A stretch of DNA of 64,000 bases from Oceanobacillus manasiensis (lineage in GTDB: Bacteria > Bacillota > Bacilli > Bacillales > Amphibacillaceae). Positions 27,518 to 36,159 of this stretch are shown piece after piece. Below the pieces are notes generated by a model. It made no database searches. It saw nothing but the letters and a program-made list of their open reading frames with translations, and was not told the DNA's origin. Location of the stretch: NCBI RefSeq assembly GCF_000724085.1, contig NZ_CCDL010000001.1:248001-312000 (forward strand). Direction: 5' to 3'. Position 1 is the stretch's first letter, and each line of letters begins with the position of its first letter. The position numbers and the translations under genes are program-made.

Positions 27518-28063
27518 TCACCCATTCCATAGACGGTTGAAATTAGCGCCGGTCTCTGTAACCCTTAAATGATAAACATCAGGATTACGTAAACTCATCC
27601 ATTTTTCGAAACCAAAGCTTTTATCATAGACGTTTAGTAATAAGGAAATAATCCCTCCATGCGCCACAATCACTGTATTTTCAGCGTCACTAACTACAAC
27701 CTCATCGACTACCTCTACAATTCGCTTCGCTGCTTCGTTACTTGATTCTCCCCCTTCAAACTTAAGATCCGTATCGTTAAAAGTCGCTTCTAGCTTTTCC
27801 ATCCAATCCGTAAGAAAGGTAGAGCTAAGTACGCGTTCGGCTAAACGACTATCTACCTCAATATCTATATCCTTGTTTTCTGCAAAGGGCTTAATCGTCT
27901 GGATAGCCCGTAGAAAGGGGCTGGAAATGATTCTATCTACCTTTAAATCCGACAAGAATTCAGCTAATTCCTTTGCTTGAATGGTACCTTCTTCTGTTAA
28001 TGGAGCATCAGATGCTTGTCCTTCCGCTTTGCAATGTCTGATTATGTAGATGTTTTTATTCAT
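27518..28063 (-). CDS. Histidine phosphatase family protein, paralogue B
   Basis: 181 residues: YIIRHCKAEG (RHG motif with Cys), SSPFLRAIQT and VIVAHGGIIS with the second His. It shares the C-terminal NVYDKSFGFEKWMSLRNPDVY pattern with paralogue A (FFDKKYGFEFWNQLEMPDIY), so the two are tandem duplicates. A GGGGAGG ribosome site precedes ATG 28063. Confidence 0.82.
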   Translation of the reverse strand: MNKNIYIIRHCKAEGQASDAPLTEEGTIQAKELAEFLSDLKVDRIISSPFLRAIQTIKPFAENKDIDIEVDSRLAERVLSSTFLTDWMEKLEATFNDTDLKFEGGESSNEAAKRIVEVVDEVVVSDAENTVIVAHGGIISLLLNVYDKSFGFEKWMSLRNPDVYHLRVTETGANFNRLWNG

Positions 28064-28123
28064 GGTTCCTCCCCTTAAAACGCTTTTCCCGTTTCATTTA
28101 TAGATAACCACCGCGATAATACT

Positions 28124-28588
28124 TTAATTTACATCACCTAAGTAAACAGGCGCTTCCTTCCCTTCATTATAGTCAATGATGCACTGACGTAGTGTTCGAG
28201 GGTAAAGTCGATAATTCAATAACTCGGATAACGACAACCATTCCACACCAATTTGTCCATCATCAGGTACAGTCCCATTTCCTATTTCAGTACTTCCTTC
28301 TGCAATCTCACATAAAAACATATACTCCAATCGGTGAGCTTCAGAATCAAACTCATAGTGTTCATGATTTTTTCCAATATACTCCCGTATAAAGATCAGG
28401 TCTCCAATTTCTACAGCTGCATTAATTTCTTCTATGCATTCTCTTTTTAATGTTTGGTGGAGCGTTTCTCCAAATTCCTGTCCGCCACCAGGTAAAATAT
28501 AGTAATAGCCATCTTGGTCCTGTTTTTTAATTGCTAACAATTGATCGTTCTGAATAATAATCGCCTTTGCAGAGTTCCTAATCCCCAT
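28124..28588 (-). CDS. NUDIX hydrolase 1
   Basis: 154 residues with a Nudix box GGGQEFGETLHQTLKRECIE followed by E-I-N. The usual Gly after EE-x-x is replaced by Asn, but the metal-binding REXXEE core is kept. It should hydrolyse a nucleoside diphosphate linked to another group; the substrate is unknown. It is upstream of and co-directional with the phosphatase pair. Confidence 0.82.
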   Translation of the reverse strand: MGIRNSAKAIIIQNDQLLAIKKQDQDGYYYILPGGGQEFGETLHQTLKRECIEEINAAVEIGDLIFIREYIGKNHEHYEFDSEAHRLEYMFLCEIAEGSTEIGNGTVPDDGQIGVEWLSLSELLNYRLYPRTLRQCIIDYNEGKEAPVYLGDVN

Positions 28589-28648
28589 TTTCTCCCCTCC
28601 AAAATCTTACAAATTTCTATTTCTCTATCTTACAACAAAAAGAAACAA

Positions 28649-28692
28649 AAAAGGCAAACTTTTCTATTAATTCATGTGAAAAGTTGCCTTTT
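28649..28692 (-). terminator. Terminator of GNAT gene
   Basis: A long stem (AAAAGGCAACTTTTC on the minus strand pairing with its near-complement, one bulged base) followed by TTTTTTG, 41 bases past the stop at 28733. Confidence 0.8.
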
Positions 28693-28732
28693 ATGTCTGA
28701 TTTGCAATTAATTATGTCAAATAGAGAACTAT

Positions 28733-29269
28733 TTATTTAGAATTTAATTTAATGTAATCCTCATAAAGCATACTCATAATAATTTCATCTGAATACTGAT
28801 TTCTCATATATAAGGACTGCCTTAATACTCCTTCTCTCTTAAAGCCAGCTTTTTCGTAGGAGCGTATTCCTCTTGGGTTATGAGAATAGACCTGCAACTC
28901 TAATCGGTTTAGTCGCAACTCTTCAAAGGTAAATTTCTGAGCAAGCATTACAGCTTCAGTTCCATAACCTTTTCCATAGTTATCCTTATTATGTATTGCA
29001 ATTCGAAACATCGCTTTACTGTTATCTCGGTCGATATCATTGATTGCTAGGTCACCTATCATTTGATCGTTTTCTATTAAGCAGATCGCGAAGTCATGTC
29101 GAGTAGAATCTTTGTTAAACCGCTCATAAGCTGTTTGAACTTCTTCCTTTGTAAACACCTTACGCGTGCCAGTTAAATAGAGTCCTTCCTCATCATGAAG
29201 ACTGTCAAAAATCCCATCTATGTCCTTATCTTCAATCGGTCTTAAATATACATTGTTACCGGTGTTCAT
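28733..29269 (-). CDS. GNAT acetyltransferase
   Basis: 178 residues of the Acetyltransf_3 family: VYLRPIEDKDIDGIF, NYGKGYGTEAVML for acetyl-CoA binding and RGIRSYEKAGFKREGVLR. Similar to spermidine/RimJ-type enzymes of Bacillus. It follows the XRE/membrane pair by 12 bases and may share its transcript. Confidence 0.85.
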   Translation of the reverse strand: MNTGNNVYLRPIEDKDIDGIFDSLHDEEGLYLTGTRKVFTKEEVQTAYERFNKDSTRHDFAICLIENDQMIGDLAINDIDRDNSKAMFRIAIHNKDNYGKGYGTEAVMLAQKFTFEELRLNRLELQVYSHNPRGIRSYEKAGFKREGVLRQSLYMRNQYSDEIIMSMLYEDYIKLNSK

Positions 29270-29281
29270 AAGAAAGCCCTC

Positions 29282-29770
29282 CTAACGAGCATATAAAATT
29301 TTGAAAGATATTAAATAAACGATTAAGCCAAATACTGGAATTGATGCTGTAGAGAACATGGGATACCAAACATAGTCTAGAAAATATGTTGGAATGAACA
29401 TATAGGATCCTAGAATAATGAAGGTATACATTAAGATAAAACCGAAGGAAAAACGTACTGCTCGTCCAGTTATATCCACTGCTCGTTCATCGGAAGTATC
29501 ATATTCTGGTAGTAGGTAGTCCTCCACTTTTGCTTGCTTACTCTTATTTCTCTTCATAACCACGATTTGTATGACATTTAATATAAAAAATAAGATAAAG
29601 ATAACTAAAAATATTATCCCCGCTTGGTTGCTAATATTTACAGAAAACCCATCAATATATCCTCTACCTAATAACTCAAACTTTTGTTCAACTCGTACAG
29701 AATCATAGACCATAACAGCTAATGAAACAAAAAGTAATGACCTCAAAATTACGGTGAATGTTAATCTCAT
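29282..29770 (-). CDS. Membrane protein partnered with XRE regulator
   Basis: 162 residues with four predicted helices, arranged two plus two around a charged cytoplasmic loop (KRNKSKQAKVEDYLLPEYD). Its start overlaps the stop of the XRE gene by four bases, so they are translationally coupled. Pairs of a short XRE protein and a small membrane protein are common in Firmicutes; the function of this one is unknown. Confidence 0.7.
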   Translation of the reverse strand: MRLTFTVILRSLLFVSLAVMVYDSVRVEQKFELLGRGYIDGFSVNISNQAGIIFLVIFILFFILNVIQIVVMKRNKSKQAKVEDYLLPEYDTSDERAVDITGRAVRFSFGFILMYTFIILGSYMFIPTYFLDYVWYPMFSTASIPVFGLIVYLISFKILYAR

Positions 29771-29973
29771 TCGTCATCCCCCTCCTTATAAAATATACTC
29801 TCAATTGGTTCACCGAAGACTTCAGCAATATTCATAGCTAGGAGTAAAGAAGGTATGTAACTCCCTTTTTCTAATGAAACAATTGTTTGCCTCGTTACAC
29901 CAATTCTCTTAGCTAATTCCCCTTGTGTAAGATTGAATCGAGCCCGCAATTCTTTCACACGATTAACAAGCAA
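29767..29973 (-). CDS. Short XRE-family (Cro/CI) regulator
   Basis: 68 residues, almost only the helix-turn-helix: LTQGELAKRIGVTRQTIVSLEKG, then PSLLLAMNIAEVFGEPIESIF. The start is TTG 29973, eight bases after AAGGAG. The promoter just upstream (30004-30032) overlaps an inverted repeat whose arms are 30006-30014 and 30036-30044, which suggests autorepression. Confidence 0.88.
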   Translation of the reverse strand: MLVNRVKELRARFNLTQGELAKRIGVTRQTIVSLEKGSYIPSLLLAMNIAEVFGEPIESIFYKEGDDE

Positions 29974-30003
29974 CTAAATCACTCCTTGTTTTACCACTCC
30001 CTA

Positions 30004-30044
30004 ATTGTAAAGTTAACTATACATTATGTCAATTCAACTTTACA
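30004..30044 (-). promoter_or_regulatory. XRE gene promoter with overlapping inverted repeat
   Basis: Minus-strand TTGACA (30027-30032), 17-base spacer, TACAAT (30004-30009). Perfect 9-base inverted arms TGTAAAGTT (30006-30014) and AACTTTACA (30036-30044) cover the -10 and the region upstream of the -35, as expected for an operator of the adjacent regulator. Confidence 0.65.
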
Positions 30045-30213
30045 CGTCTAACTTATAAAAGTACTATAATTAGAGATATGGAGTTATGAAACGATGTATT
30101 TATTCATTCAATATACAACGTTATGTTGTTTAACGACGGGGCAGGGAGTGCAAGAATAAATACGAACAGTATGTTAAAATTAGGAAACTAAATATTAAAA
30201 AGAAGGTAACTTA

Positions 30214-31029
30214 ATGGAGTTCATAACAGAAAAATTATTATTTATAGCTTTGTTCATTTTTATCATTCATTCGATAGAAACACTTGCTTATGCAGTAAGG
30301 CTATCAGGCGCAAGAGTTAAAATGATAGCATCAGCACTATCTCTCTTTAACATCATGGTTATCGTTTCAAGATTAGCTAATATGATGCAACAACCATTTA
30401 CTGGGAGTATTATTGACACTGCCCCAAAAGAAAACACTCTGGAATTTGTAGAAAATCAATTTCGCATTCTTATAGGAGCGTCAACGGTTGGCACAGTTGT
30501 TGGAATAATACTACTCCCTACTTTTATAGCTTTGTTTTCAAGAGCAATTATTCATTTGTCAGAGGAAAAAGGTTCTGTTCCCTCTTTAATAAAAAGAATG
30601 TTTTCGTTAGCGTACATAAAGCGTGGTATAACACATTTCAGCCTGCCAAAGTTTTCATACTTGCAAGACACAAGAATTAAAGATATTCCAATAAGACTAT
30701 TCTGTGTAAATATGGTAATAACAGCGATATATACGATTGGTGTATTATCAGCATTATATGCAGCTTTATTAGCTCCCGAGCGAGCTTCTACAGCTATCAT
30801 GGCATCCGGCTTAATAAATGGAATAGCAACAATTCTTTTAGTTATTTTTATAGATCCGAAAATATCTGTGATAGCAGACGATGTAGTAAATAAACGAGGG
30901 AGTTACAATAAACTAAAAAGTATATCGTTAATGATGGTAACTTCACGATTATTAGGTACAATCCTTGCTCAATTCTTATTCATTTGGGGAGCAAGATATA
31001 TTGCATGGTTTACTAAATTCATTGCGTAA
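30214..31029 (+). CDS. amj: Lipid II flippase Amj
   Basis: 271 residues, about six helices. The N-terminal block HSIETLAYAVRLSGARVKMI and the following LFNIMVIVSRLANMMQQPF match Bacillus subtilis Amj (YdaH), and the length is the same. Amj moves lipid-linked peptidoglycan precursor across the membrane as an alternative to MurJ; in B. subtilis it is induced by envelope stress. An AAGAAGG ribosome site precedes ATG 30214. Confidence 0.9.
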   Translation: MEFITEKLLFIALFIFIIHSIETLAYAVRLSGARVKMIASALSLFNIMVIVSRLANMMQQPFTGSIIDTAPKENTLEFVENQFRILIGASTVGTVVGIILLPTFIALFSRAIIHLSEEKGSVPSLIKRMFSLAYIKRGITHFSLPKFSYLQDTRIKDIPIRLFCVNMVITAIYTIGVLSALYAALLAPERASTAIMASGLINGIATILLVIFIDPKISVIADDVVNKRGSYNKLKSISLMMVTSRLLGTILAQFLFIWGARYIAWFTKFIA

Positions 31030-31068
31030 TGAATAAATAGCTTATGTCAGTACCGGGGAGGGATTTTC

Positions 31069-31764
31069 ATGGGGAGTTTAATTTTATCCGGGGGCGGAGG
31101 TCCTAGAGAAACACTGGAAATAAACAAATATTTTGCACAAGAGATCGATAATAATAAAACGATATTATATATACCTATTGCAGGGGACCCCGAGTATAGA
31201 ACGTATGAATCCAGTTATAACTACATGAACAGTGTTTTTAATCCACAAGGAATAAATGAGATTACAATGTGGTTGGATATAAAAAATAAAACTATTGATG
31301 ATATGAAGCAATTTTCAGCAGTTTACGTTAGCGGCGGAAATACTTTTAGCTTACTAAATGATTTAAAAAGCACGAGGTTTGATGCAGTCTTAACACAATT
31401 CTTAATAGAAGGTGGAACCATATATGGTCAAAGTGCTGGGGCAATAATATTTGGAAACAATATAAAAATTATACCAGATGTAAATTTAAACAACGTAGGT
31501 TTAAAAAATTTCCATGCTTTAAATCGTGTAAAGAATTGTTGCATTTGGTGTCATTATAAAAAAGAAGACGACGTAGTGATAGAACAAGCTGTTAAAGAAT
31601 ATGGTCTTCCTGTCATTGCTATACCTGATGGAACGGCAGTAATTCTAAAGGATAATAGAATTAGGGTTATTGGAAATGAACCTGCTTATTTATTTGAAAG
31701 CTATAAAAAAGATTTATTGACAGAAGAAGTTTTTCAAACATATCTAGCTGAGATTAAACCTTAA
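31069..31764 (+). CDS. Peptidase E-like (S51 family) protein
   Basis: 231 residues with the S51 layout: LILSGGGGPRETL at the N-terminus, VYVSGGNTFSLL, and the nucleophile elbow YGQSAGAIIFG. S51 enzymes are serine dipeptidases for Asp-X or are cyanophycinase-like. A GGGGAGGG ribosome site precedes ATG 31069. It follows amj by 39 bases. The following 162 bases contain no recognisable gene. Confidence 0.85.
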   Translation: MGSLILSGGGGPRETLEINKYFAQEIDNNKTILYIPIAGDPEYRTYESSYNYMNSVFNPQGINEITMWLDIKNKTIDDMKQFSAVYVSGGNTFSLLNDLKSTRFDAVLTQFLIEGGTIYGQSAGAIIFGNNIKIIPDVNLNNVGLKNFHALNRVKNCCIWCHYKKEDDVVIEQAVKEYGLPVIAIPDGTAVILKDNRIRVIGNEPAYLFESYKKDLLTEEVFQTYLAEIKP

Positions 31765-31926
31765 TCTTATTCTTAAACTGCCTGATTATCACGTGAATTA
31801 TCTTACAGCCGTTAACGATATTAATAATTGTCGAAACCTCTCCAATCCCTTTTACTGACTGTGTAAGATAGTAAGCATTACGTGTACTTGCTGTAAATTT
31901 AATAAACTACCCAATAAAAAATATAC

Positions 31927-32586
31927 TTATAGTTTCCGCATTTTATCTCCTGATTTAATAATAATATTTATCCCTTTCGCTGACCCATTCTCTATGTGGT
32001 TTTCCATATTTGATACATCTATATCCACGTCTATTTTTACTACCTTTTTCTCATTACCTTCTAACCTTACTTCATAAGGGCTGTCTTGGTTCATAAGTGA
32101 TAGCATGGACACCTCATGATCTGCATAGTATCTTTCCTGAAATTCAACAGTGAATTGGTTTACACTACCTCTATAATTTTCAAAAGGTAGTTCACATTCT
32201 CCGTGCAACGTTGCATCATCAATCATTTCAAATTCACAACTACTCCAGTCACTCTCATAAGAAATAGCGTAGATACCTGTAGCAAATGTTTTTTGATAAA
32301 GATTAGCAAGCATCATGGGCAAAAACATTGAAATAAGAATAGCAATAAGGACAGCACGTGCGTGATATTTCTTTAATGATTTGGTAAGAAAAATTAAACT
32401 TGCTAACAACAGAACAAGTGAGGTAATCCCCACAAATTGCAACCCATTAACCGTTTTAATTGGTATGTTCAATATGGAAGCAATCGTCTCACCATAAGGA
32501 CTTTCGTGTGGAAAAGGAAAATTTAACACCATAGATATAATAAAAAAAATAAGTGCAATATAAAACATTTTTTTACTTTTAAGCAT
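31927..32586 (-). CDS. Conserved membrane-anchored protein of unknown function
   Basis: 219 residues: an N-terminal signal-like helix, two further helices (about 47-68 and 78-98), then an external beta-rich domain with two Cys (SSCEFEMIDDATLHGECELP) that may form a disulfide. I recall uncharacterised Bacillus proteins of the same pattern, but no function is known. Monocistronic. Confidence 0.7.
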   Translation of the reverse strand: MLKSKKMFYIALIFFIISMVLNFPFPHESPYGETIASILNIPIKTVNGLQFVGITSLVLLLASLIFLTKSLKKYHARAVLIAILISMFLPMMLANLYQKTFATGIYAISYESDWSSCEFEMIDDATLHGECELPFENYRGSVNQFTVEFQERYYADHEVSMLSLMNQDSPYEVRLEGNEKKVVKIDVDIDVSNMENHIENGSAKGINIIIKSGDKMRKL

Positions 32587-32702
32587 AAAAATTCCCCTAA
32601 AAATTCAAAAACCCTTTTGCTCTATCTTACAACAGAGGAAGCAACAATTGTTTTAATTCACTAATTTTTCTATAAAATGGTGGTACCTCTCTATGTATTG
32701 TT

Positions 32703-33365
32703 TCATTGTTGAATAATTAAAGGAAGCTCTTTTAACTCATCGATTACATACCGCGCCATAACATCACCCCAGGCTAAATCCCTTTTCCATACGCCAACCA
32801 TACCTACATTTTCTGCACCTCTAACATCATTTTCAGGATGATCGCCAACGTACATACTTTCTCTAGCAGGAACTTTTAATAGATTAAGAGCCCTTAAGAA
32901 AATTTCTGGATCCGGTTTTTTTACTCCTTCCCATTCTGAAATAAGTATTGTATTGAAGTAGCTATCAATTCCTCAGGACTTTATATTATTCATTTGAAAT
33001 TGCCCTTTGCCATTTGTGATCATCCCTAATCGAATTGAACTAGTTCTTAACCTTTCTAATGTCGTTATTAAATTTGGAAAAGGGATACAACTTTTATGAA
33101 ACTCGGTTATGTAATCATTAAGCAACATTTCCCATATGAATTCGGTAATTTTGAATTCATCAACCATCTGCTGGTACACTTTATCTTTCCAAACGTAACC
33201 ACGACATTCCAACTCTATAAATCTTGAAACGTAAACTTCTCTAGGGATATGGCCAAGTTCATTATTAAATCTTTTATACTGGTTTTCTACAAATTTTCGT
33301 ACAGTAGCCTCCCTGTTTAGAAGCGTACCATCTAGGTCGAAGATAACTGCTTTAATCATTTTCAC
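32703..33365 (-). pseudogene. HAD hydrolase with one in-frame stop codon
   Basis: Reading through a single TGA (32973-32975) gives a full 220-residue HAD protein: VIFDLDGTLLN, MITNGKGQFQMNNI, then after the stop KKPDPEIFLRAL and YVGDHPENDVRGAENVG. No frameshift is needed, and motifs III and IV lie in the same frame after the stop. A Leu codon TTA changed to TGA would explain it. The first part alone lacks the Lys and acidic motifs and would be inactive. Confidence 0.88.
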
Positions 33366-33469
33366 CTCATTCCTTATCCTTGTAGTTCTTTATATAAGTA
33401 AAACCAACTAAATACTGCAGTGAATTTTTATCTTTTCCCCTTGCTGCCTATAGTTCTATGCAAATAACA

Positions 33470-33478
33470 TGCTATAAT
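33470..33478 (+). promoter_or_regulatory. Extended -10 promoter of toxin gene 1
   Basis: TGCTATAAT, an extended -10 element with weak -35. The same TGCTATAAT precedes toxin gene 2 (46349-46357, minus). Confidence 0.55.
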
Positions 33479-33543
33479 TCATATAAGTGCATAGGGTCGT
33501 CATGGGTGGTGGCTCGCTCCCTTTTAGAAAGGGGGTGATGCCA

Positions 33544-33627
33544 ATGGCAGTATTTGAGGCAATGGTTCTGATGATTTCTTTTGGAACGTTAATTGTTGCT
33601 ATTCTGTCATTTAACAATAAAAAATAA
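33544..33627 (+). CDS. Holin-like type I toxin 1 (27 residues)
   Basis: A 27-residue single-helix peptide with the putative holin-like toxin pattern: MAVFEAM start, hydrophobic LMISFGTLIVAILSF and a C-terminal NNKK. AGAAAGGGGG lies eight bases upstream and is part of a hairpin CTCCCTTTTAGAAAGGGGG that may hide the ribosome site. Such peptides damage the membrane when overproduced and are held down by an antisense RNA. A paralogue is at 46195. Confidence 0.82.
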   Translation: MAVFEAMVLMISFGTLIVAILSFNNKK

Positions 33628-33664
33628 CCACCCTACGCCTGACAGCTAAGTAGGTGGTTATTTT
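33621..33664. terminator. Shared bidirectional terminator of toxin-antitoxin locus 1
   Basis: AAAATAACCACC and GGTGGTTATTTT arms (one bulged C) with T-runs on both strands. It ends the toxin mRNA on the plus strand and the antisense RNA on the minus strand. Confidence 0.82.
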
Positions 33665-33756
33665 ATCAACCAATTAGCGAGTCGCCCCCTTGAAGGGCTA
33701 TGCGCTGATACCGTTAGTGTTCCAGCACTAGCGGTATTTTATTTATATGATTATCT
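33621..33756 (-). ncRNA. Antitoxin RNA 1 of type I toxin-antitoxin locus
   Basis: Promoter on the minus strand: TTTTCT (33786-33791), 17-base spacer, TATACT (33763-33768); predicted start near 33756. The RNA begins with a hairpin (ACCGCTAGTG...CACTAACGGT), carries a CCCTTCAAGGGGG element matching the toxin leader hairpin, and ends at the shared terminator. The layout resembles the par (Fst) locus of Enterococcus plasmid pAD1. Confidence 0.7.
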
Positions 33757-33762
33757 ACGTAT

Positions 33763-33791
33763 AGTATACCCGATCTTATTTAAAAAGAAAA
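33763..33791 (-). promoter_or_regulatory. Antitoxin RNA 1 promoter
   Basis: TTTTCT-17-TATACT, with spacer ending in GGG. The antitoxin 2 promoter has the same -35, spacer length and GGG. Confidence 0.55.
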
Positions 33792-33890
33792 CTCTGATTT
33801 TTCCTTATTACAATCTCTGCGTAGATGTTCATCCTGAGCAATCTCTGTTATTTTACACTTAAAATGATTACACGTATGGACTTAGAAGTT

Positions 33891-33916
33891 AACCTTCTCC
33901 AATCTTTTGGAAGGTT
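33891..33916. terminator. Terminator-like hairpin after gene remnant
   Basis: AACCTTCTCC and GGAAGGTT arms around an 8-base loop, just after the stop of the remnant at 33918. No long T-run on the minus strand. Confidence 0.45.
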
Positions 33917-33917
33917 A

Positions 33918-34145
33918 TTATTTATCATGCGCCTTCCCTAAGAAGCCGAGCATTCCTGTATAAGCATCTGTTTTTCCCAATCCCGGTGTATGATCAATGA
34001 TCGACACCATTTTTATAAATGACTGAATCTGTTCATACATAAAATCCAGGTCTACTCTCTCCAGATACCCGTCTTTTCCTTCAGCAACTAGGTAGTCAGG
34101 TGCTGGTACAAGCGATATATTTGGAATACCTACATTAAATAGTGA
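33918..34145 (-). pseudogene. C-terminal gene remnant
   Basis: A 75-codon open frame with no start codon; an in-frame TAG stands directly before it. The reading (GIPNISLVPAPDYLVAEGKD, then MYEQIQSFIKM) looks like the C-terminal domain of a zinc-peptidase-like or related enzyme, but the family is not certain. The N-terminal part has been deleted. Confidence 0.6.
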
Positions 34146-34176
34146 CTAGATGAAGTACATTTCGGGGTCAATTTAC

Positions 34177-34665
34177 TCATGTAATACGCAATTCCTCTGC
34201 TAAAGCCTTAATTGCTTTTTTTACTTCTTTTATGTTTTCATCATGATTAAGTTTATTTCTTGCATGAAGTAGTACGGGCCTTACTGATTCTACTGATCTG
34301 CCAAACTTGTACATCCATTCATAGCGCGGAACCATCCAAGTATGAAAATGGTGTGTCGTATCCTCGTTATAAAAATAATAGACTTGTTCAATACCTAAAA
34401 CTTTCCTTTGAGCTTTTCTAATCTTGGACAAAATATTTATGTAATCTATTTGTTCTTCTTCGGTTAATTCATCAAAGCATTTGATATGCCGCTTAGACGC
34501 TAAAATGATTAAACCTTTTATGGGATACGCAACATCTTGATGTGCGTGGAAGTGCTCTGTTTCTATTACTACACCACCATCTGGTTCAATAACTCCACCC
34601 GTTAAAGCACAGCTTAAACATTCCACTTCTACAACTTTTCCATTGGAAAGCGTAATCGTTCTCAT
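34177..34665 (-). CDS. HIT-like family protein
   Basis: 162 residues with the histidine triad-like motif THHFHTWMVPRYEWM (about residues 103-117), preceded by a nucleotide-binding region. Two Cys near the N-terminus (CLSCAL) resemble zinc ligands of other HIT proteins. Family members hydrolyse nucleotide conjugates. First of a run of minus-strand metabolite-processing genes. Confidence 0.8.
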   Translation of the reverse strand: MRTITLSNGKVVEVECLSCALTGGVIEPDGGVVIETEHFHAHQDVAYPIKGLIILASKRHIKCFDELTEEEQIDYINILSKIRKAQRKVLGIEQVYYFYNEDTTHHFHTWMVPRYEWMYKFGRSVESVRPVLLHARNKLNHDENIKEVKKAIKALAEELRIT

Positions 34666-34700
34666 AGAAGCCTCCTTTAAGGTTAAATCCGTATCGTATT

Positions 34701-35096
34701 TTACTTAAGCATGTTTGTTACCTTTTCTGCCATTTCTTTAGGTCTAACATCTATAGATGAAAGATGATTTGCTTCCACCCACATAGGTTTATAAATGCCT
34801 CTATTTCTATCTAAATCCGTAAATTCTTCACCTATTCCAGTACCAAATTCACCTTCCGTAATCTCCGCTAGAAAATAATGTTGCACACCGTGGTAATGTA
34901 AGGAAGCGATGTACCTAATAATATTTATTTGTACTCCTAACTCTTCGTAAACCTCACGTTTAGTAGCTTGCTCTGGTGTTTCCCCTTCCTCCATACCGCC
35001 TCCCGGGAAAACATAATAAGTCGAGCCTTCTCTAATCCTTTTGATTAGAGCTATTTTATTTTCTCGTAGCAGTACTGCTGAACCCCTATTCCTCAT
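34701..35096 (-). CDS. NUDIX hydrolase 2
   Basis: 131 residues. The Nudix box GGGMEEGETPEQATKREVYE followed by ELGV is complete. The short protein starts RNRGSAVLLRENKIALIKR, a typical first strand. It should cleave a nucleoside diphosphate derivative; the substrate is unknown. It is followed 35 bases on by the HIT gene. Confidence 0.87.
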   Translation of the reverse strand: MRNRGSAVLLRENKIALIKRIREGSTYYVFPGGGMEEGETPEQATKREVYEELGVQINIIRYIASLHYHGVQHYFLAEITEGEFGTGIGEEFTDLDRNRGIYKPMWVEANHLSSIDVRPKEMAEKVTNMLK

Positions 35097-35127
35097 TTTT
35101 TTATCTCCACTTCTAATTAAGCCAAAT

Positions 35128-35571
35128 TTATGTAAATCTACTATTTAACCCTTTCTTAATTGCCCATAGTTGATGTTCATGAAAAGAGGATTCCTCCATT
35201 TTTTCTACCCTTACCCATTTCACATAATGATCTTCTTCTACAGGTTCCTGCACTCTCTCCAACAGTTTTGCTTGATAAAAATATCCATCACTTAATAGAG
35301 GTTCATTTTTGGTAGAGTAAAAGTAACACATGGCATTACCTATAAAGGAGCTTATCTCTATTTTATACCCTGTTTCTTCTATCATCTCTCTTTTCAGGCA
35401 TTCTATATCTCTTTCATTATCTTCCATTCTTCCTCCGGGCAAAAAGTGATTGCCATTGGCGGTCTGGACAGCTAATACTTTATCTTTTAAATCATTGAAA
35501 ATAACAGCATACGCACCCTTTCTAACTCTATATTCCACGTGTTCATTCTTACTACCGAAAATTAACCTCAT
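35128..35571 (-). CDS. NUDIX hydrolase 3 (MutT-like)
   Basis: 147 residues with Nudix box GGRMEDNERDIECLKREMIE then ETGY. The N-terminal YRVRKGAYAVIFN and LAVQTANGNHFLPGG match MutT-like proteins of Bacillus. The start was set at ATG 35571; a GTG lies two codons upstream. One of three adjacent NUDIX genes that are too different to be recent copies. Confidence 0.86.
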   Translation of the reverse strand: MRLIFGSKNEHVEYRVRKGAYAVIFNDLKDKVLAVQTANGNHFLPGGRMEDNERDIECLKREMIEETGYKIEISSFIGNAMCYFYSTKNEPLLSDGYFYQAKLLERVQEPVEEDHYVKWVRVEKMEESSFHEHQLWAIKKGLNSRFT

Positions 35572-35591
35572 TACCACACCTACTTTTATAT

Positions 35592-36080
35592 TTACTCCTT
35601 AACTTCCCATTGCTCGTAACAAACAGTTTCTATTCCAAGCTCGTTCTTGTTCATCCACTCAAAAGCTTTAAGTACTAACGGAGAGGCGTTATCTAGTGAT
35701 ACTTCTTCCCTTGTTACCCAAACAGCGCCAAGAGAATCCTGTCCCTCAAACTGTGCAGGTTCGGTTATTTCCCCTCCTATTCTTTTGACCTCATAGTATA
35801 CCGCAATATGATGAACATGCGTAAAACTCTTCCAATCCCAAGGAACGATGAAATCAATTGCGCCCAGGTTTTTGAGGATCTCAATATCAATTCCCGTTTC
35901 TTCTTTAAACTCTCTTTGCATCGCAATTGATAAGCCCTCCCCTTCCTCTAGACTACCACCAGGAAGGTCATAACGATTTTTATATGGTCCTCTGCTTTTG
36001 TTTATAACTAAGAGTTTGTTGTCTTCTATATAAATTCCATAGACGCCAAAAGCTCTGTGGAATTTTTTAATATGTGACAT
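35592..36080 (-). CDS. NUDIX hydrolase 4
   Basis: 162 residues with Nudix box GGSLEEGEGLSIAMQREFKE then ETGI. The N-terminal AFGVYGIYIEDNKLLVINKSRGPYKNRYDLP segment is typical of small Bacillus NUDIX proteins. Substrate unknown. It ends 20 bases before the start of NUDIX 3, so the genes are probably co-transcribed. Confidence 0.87.
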   Translation of the reverse strand: MSHIKKFHRAFGVYGIYIEDNKLLVINKSRGPYKNRYDLPGGSLEEGEGLSIAMQREFKEETGIDIEILKNLGAIDFIVPWDWKSFTHVHHIAVYYEVKRIGGEITEPAQFEGQDSLGAVWVTREEVSLDNASPLVLKAFEWMNKNELGIETVCYEQWEVKE

Positions 36081-36159
36081 AGTGGCCCCCTTACATAAAA
36101 AATCACATGAGAAAAAGACATTTTTTACTTCAATCAGCTAGATTCATTTTTCATTACAA

